Below are positions 29,258-35,993 of a stretch of 35,993 bases of DNA, piece by piece. This DNA comes from Lactiplantibacillus garii (GTDB lineage Bacteria > Bacillota > Bacilli > Lactobacillales > Lactobacillaceae). Both the position numbers and the translations under genes were made by a program. The stretch is taken from positions 1-35,993 of the forward strand of contig NZ_QWZQ01000032.1 in assembly GCF_003885105.1 (NCBI RefSeq), written 5' to 3'. Positions within the stretch are counted from its first letter, which is position 1, and every line of letters starts with the position of its first letter. Under the pieces are notes generated by a model. The model was not told the DNA's origin, did not search any database, and saw only the letters and a list, made by a program, of their open reading frames with translations.

Positions 29258-31039
29258 TTATTCAAAAACCATTTGGTTACGGTACAATTCGGCGTAAAAC
29301 CCGTTTTCTGCTAACAACGCGGCGTGGTTGCCCTGCTCAATAATCGCCCCGTCCTTAAGCACCACGATTTTATCAGCGTTCAAAATCGTTTTTAACCGGT
29401 GCGCGATCACAAAACTCGTCCGTCCCTGAATCACGTTGTCCATCGCGGCTTGGATCTTCGCTTCGGTGACCGTGTCCACGTTGGATGTCGCTTCGTCTAA
29501 AATTAAGAGCCGCGGATTGGTTAAGATCGTCCGGGCAATCGACATCAACTGTTTTTGACCAGCCGAGAAGACACTCTGTTCGTCGGAAACCCGCGTGTCG
29601 TACTTATCCGGCAAGCTTTCAATAAAATCGTGAATGTTGGCCTGTTTGGCGGCGTCAATGACCCGCTCCATACTGGCGTCGGGTTCACCGTAGCGGATAT
29701 TATCCGCAATCGTTCCGGTAAATAGCTGCGGTTCTTGTAACACAATGCCGACGTTTTGCCGGAGTGCGTTTAAATCAAAGGTCCGAATATCGGTCCCGTC
29801 AAAAGTAATCTGACCACTATCAACGTCGTAGAACCGGTTTAACAGGTTCATTACGGTCGTTTTTCCGGAACCGGTCGGCCCAACTAACGCCACCATTTCG
29901 CCACGGTGAACGTTGATCGTCACCCCGTGCAAAATTTCCTTACCGGGAACGTAACTAAAGTGGACGTCATCGATTTTTAATTCCTGGTGAATCCCGTCAG
30001 GCCGTCCGCCGTTTACCGGGTTGACTTCGTCGGGTTGATTCCGAACTTCGTCGACCCGGCGTGCCCCGGTAATGGCCAACTGAATCATACTATACAAACT
30101 AGTCAACGACATAATCGGTTGGTAATACTGCTGGGCGTAGTTCACAAACACGACGACCAGGGCCAACGCCGCCCCCTTGGACATACTGCCGTTTAACGCC
30201 AGCCACGACCCGAAGAAGATCACGATGGCGGTATTCAGCAGGGACATCCCCTGCATGAGCGGGTTCAAAATACCTGACCAAATTTGCCCAGTTAGCGCGG
30301 ATTGGCGAACCTTACTATTATAGTTCGTAAAACCGCGCAGAGAATCGTGTTGTAAGCCGTTCGTAATCAACACTTTTTGACCGGTGATCTGTTCGTTAAT
30401 GTAGCCGTTCAAGCGGCCAATGTCGTCCTGTTGCTGATTGACCGCGGTACCGGCTTTGCGCATGACGAGGGCCGCAATAATTAGGGCCACCGGCGTAGAC
30501 GCCATCGTTACCCAGGCCATCGTCACGTTCTGATTGAACATCACGATCAGCAAGCCCACAAACTGCGCGACGGCCAATAGTACTTCGAGCAGGGCCTGGT
30601 TCATGGCGTTAAAAATGTTATCCAAATCGGACGTAAACCGGGCTAAAATATCGCCGTCACTATGGGTGTCAAAGTACTGGACTTTCATCCGCTGCATTTT
30701 GCGGAACAGTCCGACCCGCATCGTCCCGGTTGAATAGGCCGTCACCCGCGCGAGGATCAAACTCGCAACAAAGATGGTGGCCGCGTCACCGATGTACAGC
30801 AAAATGTAAATGATCAGCGTGTGGTTAAACGTCCCCAGACTGGCCTGGGCGCGGGTGGCCGGGTTTGTCCACCGGGCCAAGTAAGTCGTTAGTTCCTCAA
30901 CGGCCCGTCCTAAATAGGTCGGCGCAACCACGATGCACCAAGTTGAAAAGGCAATTAGGAGCGCACTTAAAATAAAGCCCCGCCAATACTTTTTTAAATA
31001 GTGCCAGTAATACTTGCCGGCATTGCGTAAGTCGTTCAT
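29258..31039 (-). CDS. Heterodimeric ABC exporter, subunit with intact Walker B and degenerate signature
   Basis: 593 residues: six-helix exporter membrane domain (about 20-330) and nucleotide-binding domain (about 355-590). Walker A GPTGSGKT (387-394), Q-loop Gln435, signature VFSAGQ (490-495) with Ala in place of the second Gly, Walker B LLILDEATS with catalytic Glu516, and switch His547 (IAHR). It pairs with the upstream subunit, whose defects are complementary: together they form one consensus and one degenerate ATP site, as known for LmrCD, BmrCD and TM287/288. Start ATG overlaps the upstream stop by four bases (ATGA). The N-terminal half contains an inserted outer loop (TTYLARWTNPATRAQASLG). 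Multidrug or lipid export is the family role; the substrate is not predictable. Confidence 0.92.
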   Translation of the reverse strand: MNDLRNAGKYYWHYLKKYWRGFILSALLIAFSTWCIVVAPTYLGRAVEELTTYLARWTNPATRAQASLGTFNHTLIIYILLYIGDAATIFVASLILARVTAYSTGTMRVGLFRKMQRMKVQYFDTHSDGDILARFTSDLDNIFNAMNQALLEVLLAVAQFVGLLIVMFNQNVTMAWVTMASTPVALIIAALVMRKAGTAVNQQQDDIGRLNGYINEQITGQKVLITNGLQHDSLRGFTNYNSKVRQSALTGQIWSGILNPLMQGMSLLNTAIVIFFGSWLALNGSMSKGAALALVVVFVNYAQQYYQPIMSLTSLYSMIQLAITGARRVDEVRNQPDEVNPVNGGRPDGIHQELKIDDVHFSYVPGKEILHGVTINVHRGEMVALVGPTGSGKTTVMNLLNRFYDVDSGQITFDGTDIRTFDLNALRQNVGIVLQEPQLFTGTIADNIRYGEPDASMERVIDAAKQANIHDFIESLPDKYDTRVSDEQSVFSAGQKQLMSIARTILTNPRLLILDEATSNVDTVTEAKIQAAMDNVIQGRTSFVIAHRLKTILNADKIVVLKDGAIIEQGNHAALLAENGFYAELYRNQMVFE

Positions 31040-32760
31040 TGCACTCCCTCCTCACGTGCCTTTTGGGTTTGATAAATCGTTTGGTAAATGGCGTTGTTTT
31101 GTAACAATTCGCGGTGAGTCCCGCTGCCACTAATTTGACCATCGTCCAACACTAAGATTTGGTCGGCACGAATAATTGAAGCAATCTTCTCGGCAATCAC
31201 CACGGTGGTGGTCGACTTTAAATCCCGGTCGAGCGCTTCCTGAACGAGTTTTTCCGAACGGGCGTCCAGCGCCGAGGTCGCGTCGTCTAAAATCAAGATT
31301 TCCGGGTTAGCAATCACTCCCCGGGTGATTGCGAGCCGTTGCTTTTGACCCCCGGAGAAGTTTTGGGAACGTTCCTCGACTGGAGCGTCGTAAGTCTGGG
31401 GTAAGCGTTCGATAAATTCGGACGCTTGCGCCACGTTGGCCGCCCAGCGCATGTGGTTGACCTGCGCGTCGGGCCGCACCTGCTTTAAATTCCCGGAAAT
31501 CGTTCCGGAAAACAGCGTCGAACGTTGTAAGACGTAAGCCACGGTTGCCCGCAAGGCCTTTTCGGGAATCTGCCGCACGTCAACGCCGCCAACTTTAATG
31601 ACCCCACTGTCGGGATCATAAAGCCGGGCAATCAATTGTGCCAGGGTCGTTTTACCCGAACCGGTCGCCCCGACAATGCCGAGCATCGAACCGGCTTTCA
31701 CACTAAAACTAACGTCCCTTAAAGTTGGTTGGTCATCACCGGGATAGGTGAACGTGACGTGTTCAAAGCTGATGTCGCCGGCTAACGGAGCGGCGTTTTC
31801 CCCGTCCACGTAGGTCATGCTCGGTTCAGTATTCAACACTTCACTGATCCGGCCAATCGAAATGAACGCCCGCGACGCGAAGGTCATCAAAAAGCCCCCG
31901 TTGATCACGGCGTACAAAATTTGCATTAAATAGGAAATAAAACTGGTAATTGCGGCTAAGTAGCCCGGGTGCGCCGTAATGTTTTGGCCCACTAAGTAAA
32001 CCGCCATCCCCACGGCCAAGTTTGCCGTTAAGAAGAAAATCGGCATTAAGATCGAGAACCAGTACCCAATTTTAGCCGTAACGGCCGTCAGTTGGTCCGA
32101 CGCGGTTGAAAACTTCTTAATTTCGTTTGATTCTTGAACGAACGATTTGACCACGCGAATTCCCATCAGGTTTTCCCGGGCCACCGTATTAACGTTCTCA
32201 ATATCCTGTTGCGTCTCGGCAAAATACTTGGTCATCCGTTGAACCGCGATCCACGAGGCCAGTAGGATCACCGCCATCATGACGATGATGACCCACCACT
32301 GCTCCGGCATCGTAATAATGGCTAACATAAACGCCCCGATAAACAGCAACGGAATCCGGGTAATTTGTTGAAACCCAGCCATCACAATTTGCTGGACTTG
32401 GTTAATATCGTTAGTCATCCGGACGACTAGGTTAGACGCCGAAAACTTTTCAACATCGGCGTACGCAAACGACTGAATCTTGGCGTACAAGTCAGCTCGC
32501 AAATCAGTTGCCACGCCAAGCGCGACCTTGGCGGAATAAATCGTGTTGACGATCCCGCCGACAATCCCCAGCACGGCTAACCCTAGTAACATTAAGCCTT
32601 CTCGAAAAACCGTTTGCTGGTCGTTTTTAATGATGGCTTCCATCACGACTTGTAACAACCGGGGTTGCCACAACGTCGCAAAAACGAGGACGATCACGGA
32701 CAGCATCGCCACCCACACGTCGACGTGATACCGTTTGAAATATGGCATCAACACTTTCAT
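31036..32760 (-). CDS. Heterodimeric ABC exporter, subunit with degenerate catalytic site
   Basis: 574 residues from ATG 32760 (GGGAGG eight bases upstream); eight further codons lie upstream without a good ribosome site. Membrane domain about 15-300, nucleotide-binding domain about 328-574. Walker A GATGSGKT (364-371), Q-loop Gln412, canonical signature FSGGQ (468-472). Walker B reads LILDDATS, so the catalytic Glu is Asp493, and the switch His is Glu524 (IAEK). These are the hallmarks of the non-hydrolytic subunit (LmrC/BmrC/TM287 class). It is the first gene of the operon, followed by its partner (ATGA overlap) and the AbrB-DUF998 protein. Confidence 0.92.
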   Translation of the reverse strand: MKVLMPYFKRYHVDVWVAMLSVIVLVFATLWQPRLLQVVMEAIIKNDQQTVFREGLMLLGLAVLGIVGGIVNTIYSAKVALGVATDLRADLYAKIQSFAYADVEKFSASNLVVRMTNDINQVQQIVMAGFQQITRIPLLFIGAFMLAIITMPEQWWVIIVMMAVILLASWIAVQRMTKYFAETQQDIENVNTVARENLMGIRVVKSFVQESNEIKKFSTASDQLTAVTAKIGYWFSILMPIFFLTANLAVGMAVYLVGQNITAHPGYLAAITSFISYLMQILYAVINGGFLMTFASRAFISIGRISEVLNTEPSMTYVDGENAAPLAGDISFEHVTFTYPGDDQPTLRDVSFSVKAGSMLGIVGATGSGKTTLAQLIARLYDPDSGVIKVGGVDVRQIPEKALRATVAYVLQRSTLFSGTISGNLKQVRPDAQVNHMRWAANVAQASEFIERLPQTYDAPVEERSQNFSGGQKQRLAITRGVIANPEILILDDATSALDARSEKLVQEALDRDLKSTTTVVIAEKIASIIRADQILVLDDGQISGSGTHRELLQNNAIYQTIYQTQKAREEGVQ

Positions 32761-32874
32761 TCTCCATTCCTCCCTGTAACTCATCTTCCCTAAGCCTACC
32801 CGAAATTGGTGGGTTCCACAATCAATATATAATGGTTTTTAATAATTCACATTGCAAAACTAATTACGACGCAT

Positions 32875-32909
32875 AAAAAACGGGTCGTGACCACTGGTCA
32901 GCAACCCGC
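32875..32909 (-). terminator. Terminator of the SEC10/PgrA-like gene
   Basis: CGGGT ... ACCCG arms (32881-32908) with TGACCA/TGGTCA inner pairing. On the minus strand a six-base T run follows. It begins 30 bases after the stop codon. Confidence 0.8.
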
Positions 32910-32937
32910 TTAAACTCTAATCACTATCTTCTGCTAA

Positions 32938-35289
32938 TTATTGAAACTTCCGCCGTAAGCCCGCGTAGCCCAAGCCGACTAAGCCTAGCAACGCCACCCC
33001 GAGTAAACTGATTGGTGCCGCGGCCTGTTCGTTAGTCTGTGGCAACGTAGCGTCACTAGTTAACTTATTGGCATCCTGCTTAGCCGCTTTAACGGCTGGC
33101 AACGTCACTTGTGCGGCGTGACTCGTTGTCCGGGCCGCTAACTGAACGACTTTTTGACCGGCATTGTCCGCATTGGCTTGCGCCGTTAAGAGGTCAGCCT
33201 GAGCGGTCGTCAAACGAGCCGCCAGCTTATCGTAAACTGCTTGAACGGTTGCCAAAATTTGGTCCGCGTTTTGGTAATTGAACAGTACCTGTTGCAGACT
33301 AGCTAACAGATCCTGGTCCGTCTTAGTCACCGCTTGTGCGGCCGCCAAGAGTGTCTGGAGCTGACTTACCTGCGCATTGATGGTGTCCAAAGCCGCGTGT
33401 TTTTCAGCTGCAGTAGCTTGAGCCGACTGCAAGGTCGTGACGGCGTCGGCTAACTTCGCTTGGGCCGCTGCTAAACTTTGTTGGTCCGTTGTTAACTTTG
33501 CCTTTAAAGCGGCCAATTTTGCCGGTGCTTCCTTAACGGTTTCCTGGTCCTTAACTTGCTGCTGCTGAGCGGCCGTTAACTTGTTTTGGTAGTCCGTTAA
33601 CTGCTGATTGAGCTGGGCTAACGCCGCGTTCACCGTATCCAGCGCAGTCTGCGCGGTTGTTTGAACTTGGTGTGCTTTATCGTAAACACCCTGCTTAGCG
33701 TTAACGTCCTGAACAGCAGCGTTTAAAGCGGCCTGTTGCGTTGCCAACGTTGCACTTAACGCCTTGACTTGTTCCGACGTCGGGGCCGTCGCGTTTGCAA
33801 GCACGTTGGTCATGTCAAACTTACCGGGCGTCGTAACGTAAGCTGGGTCATTCTGCACCATGGTGATGTGCACCTGATTCAGTGAATCGGTCGCAATTCC
33901 TAGATAAGCTGGTTCATTGGTTTGAATTCCCCAGTTGTGGCCCGTAATTGAGTCGGCGTGTAACCAACTTGACTTAGCGTCATTCGCCACCATCCCAAGA
34001 ATGGTGTTGTAAACGGCTTGTTTAGCTTCGTCAATATTATTATCCACACCGTTAAAAATATAGTTCCAACTTAGGTTTTCGTAATAGTTCACCCCGGTCG
34101 CCAAGCCGTACTTAGCAGCGACCCGGCTAATCCCGTCAACGTCGTGATCACTTTTTTCACCCAAGCTCCAGTGATCCGCAACGTATTGCTTAGCCACCTC
34201 GTTGGCAAAGGCTAACGAATCGTTCGTAATGTAAGTATGGGGATTCCCCATTTGATCCCGAATTCCGTTAATTAAATCGGAAGCAAACTGGGTCAGTTCC
34301 AAACGTTGGGCGTAGGATAAACTGTCCAGGTTAGTAAACGTGCTAGCCTTATCCGCCTCGTTACTATGGTAAGTGTTACCGGCAATGTCCATGCCCTTAG
34401 TTAAAACGGCCGAAGCTTGCTCATTAGTAATTTTGCCTTCTAGTAAATCTTCAAATAATTGATTCGACACCCCGGATGGCAACGTGATCGTATTTTGGGC
34501 ATTCGTTTGCTGGTTACTCTGAGCCACTTTGATTTGCGCCTTCGTGTTATCCACCGCGGCTTGAGCCGCCTGTTGGGTCGTCTTAGCCGCATTTAGCTCA
34601 TTGTTAGCCGTGTTAGCTTGTTGGGTCGCTTGATCCACCTTGTCTTGTGCCGGTTTTTGTTCGGTCTGCTTAGCCGCAATCTTTTCCTTAGTTTGGTCGA
34701 TTCCGGTTTGGGCCGCAGCCGCATTTTGGTTATTCGTATCGTTCGCTAACCGGTCCCCAGCCGCCGCATTTTCGGCAGTCGTATCGTTAATGGCCTGATT
34801 ATCATTATCCACCGCGGCTTGGTTAGTCGCCACGTCGGCCTGCGCGTCATTTTTTGCCTGGGTCGCGCTATTGACCTGAGCATCGGCCTGGTCAGCTTCA
34901 GCTTGGGCTGCCTTTTGTTCATTAGTGGCTGCGTCTAAGTTACTTTGTGCGTTTTGCTCGTTCCCCTGATCCGTGGTAATTTGGTTTTGGACCACCGTTT
35001 GGTTATCCTTAACCTTTTGAATATTTGCATCGGTCGCGTCCGCCACGTTTTGCTTAGCCCAATCCAGTTTTTCTTGCGCCTTAGCTTTATCCTGAGTTGC
35101 GCTATCCACGTTTTTAGCGGCTTGCGCGACGGTAGGATTAGCCACGTCGTTTGTATCCGTTTTCATTTTAGTGGTTTGATCTGTGCTTGACGTCGTTGTA
35201 GCCGTAGCCGCCTTAACGTTAGTATTTCCAAACGAAAGGGCCCCCGCTACCGCCGCAACCCCCGTAACAACTTTCGTAACGTTCTTCAT
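32938..35289 (-). CDS. SEC10/PgrA-like surface exclusion protein, sortase-anchored
   Basis: 783 residues. Signal peptide about 1-27 (NTNVKA-A), a long Ala/Gln/Asp-rich coiled coil (about 55-265), then a globular domain (about 285-480) with LSYAQRLELTQFASDLINGIRDQMG, KYGLATGVNYYENLSW and GHNWGIQTNEPAYLGIA, a CAP/SCP-like fold found in PrgA/Sec10 and PgrA surface proteins. A second coiled coil (about 500-720) precedes LPQTNE (749-754), a hydrophobic span and RRKF. PrgA-type proteins on conjugative plasmids block uptake of the same plasmid; chromosomal homologues in lactobacilli have unknown roles, perhaps adhesion. Start ATG has AGGAGGAG seven bases upstream, promoter at 35316-35345. Confidence 0.88.
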   Translation of the reverse strand: MKNVTKVVTGVAAVAGALSFGNTNVKAATATTTSSTDQTTKMKTDTNDVANPTVAQAAKNVDSATQDKAKAQEKLDWAKQNVADATDANIQKVKDNQTVVQNQITTDQGNEQNAQSNLDAATNEQKAAQAEADQADAQVNSATQAKNDAQADVATNQAAVDNDNQAINDTTAENAAAGDRLANDTNNQNAAAAQTGIDQTKEKIAAKQTEQKPAQDKVDQATQQANTANNELNAAKTTQQAAQAAVDNTKAQIKVAQSNQQTNAQNTITLPSGVSNQLFEDLLEGKITNEQASAVLTKGMDIAGNTYHSNEADKASTFTNLDSLSYAQRLELTQFASDLINGIRDQMGNPHTYITNDSLAFANEVAKQYVADHWSLGEKSDHDVDGISRVAAKYGLATGVNYYENLSWNYIFNGVDNNIDEAKQAVYNTILGMVANDAKSSWLHADSITGHNWGIQTNEPAYLGIATDSLNQVHITMVQNDPAYVTTPGKFDMTNVLANATAPTSEQVKALSATLATQQAALNAAVQDVNAKQGVYDKAHQVQTTAQTALDTVNAALAQLNQQLTDYQNKLTAAQQQQVKDQETVKEAPAKLAALKAKLTTDQQSLAAAQAKLADAVTTLQSAQATAAEKHAALDTINAQVSQLQTLLAAAQAVTKTDQDLLASLQQVLFNYQNADQILATVQAVYDKLAARLTTAQADLLTAQANADNAGQKVVQLAARTTSHAAQVTLPAVKAAKQDANKLTSDATLPQTNEQAAAPISLLGVALLGLVGLGYAGLRRKFQ

Positions 35290-35315
35290 CTTGAATCTCC
35301 TCCTAGATTTTTCGA

Positions 35316-35345
35316 CTTATACATTAGTTATAACATATCGTTCAA
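35316..35345 (-). promoter_or_regulatory. Promoter of the SEC10/PgrA-like gene
   Basis: On the minus strand TTGAAC (35340-35345), an 18-base spacer and TATAAG (35316-35321), 27 bases before the start codon. The flanks are very AT-rich. Confidence 0.6.
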
Positions 35346-35454
35346 AAATATTTAGCTGTTATTATAATAATATTTATTATTTCGCCCAAGATTTAAGACT
35401 AATGCTTACCAGGGTTGATTTTTTAAAATGTTAACATTATTTACAATCACGCGT

Positions 35455-35979
35455 TTAAATGTGTCCCATTAATTTAAAATCCTGCGGTCGACCCAGAAAC
35501 GTATGCATATGTTTCGACTTATGGCGTAAATAATAAGTCGTTTGTCCCTGATCGTCATACATCAGCACCGATTGGCGTTTATGCTCAATCGTCATCTTTT
35601 TAACTCGAAAGACACCCGTAAAAGCAATTCCCTCCAAAATAAACCAATGTTTGTTATAAAATAGTTTTTGGCCATATTGCTCTTTGCCAATACGATTATA
35701 CATTGAAAAATCGATACTATTGTTCTGACGCTTTTCCATAATAGTTTTGTATGATTTAAAGTTCAATTGATCGTAATAGTGATGTTTCTTGCTAATTTTT
35801 GCGTACCATTTACCCCGCAAAGATTTAGGCAACTTTTTAGTATAACGCCGATAAGTGCCATACTTTCCCTTGACCTTAATTGTCTTCGGCGTTTTTGGAG
35901 CCGAAGCTTGCGCTGGCACCCCCACCGTAAATGTCACCATCGTCAATAATGCAACCAATCCTAACCACCATTTTTTCAT
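35455..35979 (-). CDS. Small basic secreted protein of unknown function
   Basis: 174 residues. Signal peptide 1-26 (MVTFTVGVPAQASA). The mature part is rich in Lys, Tyr and His (RYTKKLPKSLRGKWYAKISKKHHYYDQLNF, ending YYLRHKSKHMHTFLGRPQDFKLMGHI). GKWY followed by a beta-rich segment (FTGVFRVKKMTIEHKRQSVLMY) recalls the lipocalin-like small secreted proteins common in lactobacilli, but I recognise no characterised family. Start ATG has a GGGAGGG site six bases upstream. There are no cysteines and no anchor, so it is free or electrostatically wall-bound. The stop is 165 bases from the next gene in the same direction; I see only a weak T-rich palindrome (AATGTTAACATT, about 35428-35439) between them. 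Confidence 0.7.
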   Translation of the reverse strand: MKKWWLGLVALLTMVTFTVGVPAQASAPKTPKTIKVKGKYGTYRRYTKKLPKSLRGKWYAKISKKHHYYDQLNFKSYKTIMEKRQNNSIDFSMYNRIGKEQYGQKLFYNKHWFILEGIAFTGVFRVKKMTIEHKRQSVLMYDDQGQTTYYLRHKSKHMHTFLGRPQDFKLMGHI

Positions 35980-35993
35980 GATAATCCCTCCCC

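Noticed and set aside
1-35993. CRISPR arrays, tRNA or rRNA genes, intact insertion sequences, prophage or plasmid genes
   Set aside because: I looked for regularly spaced repeats, cloverleaf-like segments, transposase frames and replication genes and saw none.

Overview
The window reads as chromosomal DNA of a lactic acid bacterium of the Lactobacillaceae, by inference near the Lactiplantibacillus/Levilactobacillus group. The grounds are a KxYKSGKxW-type signal peptide, two sortase signals of the LPQTxE type (LPQTDE, LPQTNE) that is typical of L. plantarum relatives, AGGAGG ribosome sites with several TTG starts, catabolite-repression-style sugar genes, and LysM and aggregation-promoting-factor-like secreted muralytic proteins. 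No rRNA, tRNA, CRISPR array, intact transposase or replication origin is visible. Species cannot be fixed from sequence alone.

Layout. 1-4.3 kb: a beta-glucoside PTS operon on the minus strand (6-phospho-beta-glucosidase, EIIC, EIIB) behind a good promoter and a cre-like site. Downstream is a separate glucose-family EIIA whose phosphorylatable histidine is replaced by glutamine. 4.3-6.4 kb: two tandem paralogous LysM/transglycosylase-like secreted proteins, both with TTG starts, a shared promoter-proximal box and a nearly identical catalytic domain. 6.5-12 kb, plus strand: small stress and accessory genes (HesB-like protein, GNAT, membrane-anchored hypothetical, SemiSWEET, a GNAT broken by one stop codon, DHA2 multidrug transporter, 3-methyladenine glycosylase). 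A decayed fragment of a metal-binding ABC substrate-binding protein lies on the minus strand near 7.1 kb.

12-20 kb: a 1682-residue sortase-anchored MucBP-repeat adhesin, aspartate ammonia-lyase, and a secreted protein with a histone-H1-like lysine-rich arm. 20-24.5 kb: a YolD/UmuC-type SOS operon with a LexA box, a short MutS2-like ATPase preceded by a 19-codon leader ORF, and a DJ-1/PfpI protein. 24.5-28 kb: two tandem paralogous CPA1 Na+/H+ antiporters, the second co-transcribed with the DJ-1 gene. 28-33 kb: a heterodimeric ABC exporter with one degenerate ATP site, in an operon with an AbrB-DUF998 membrane fusion protein. 33-36 kb: a chromosomal SEC10/PgrA-like sortase-anchored surface protein and a small secreted protein of unknown function.

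The common themes are the cell envelope (adhesins, wall hydrolases, exporters, ion antiporters) and stress or mutagenesis. The signals most worth a second look are a 21-bp palindrome (TCACTWA-N7-TAAGTGA) shared by two unlinked promoters, the leader ORF before the short MutS2-like gene, the EIIA that cannot be phosphorylated in the usual way, apparent gene conversion between the two LysM proteins, an excess of perfect DnaA boxes, and the asymmetric ABC exporter linked to an AbrB-membrane fusion.
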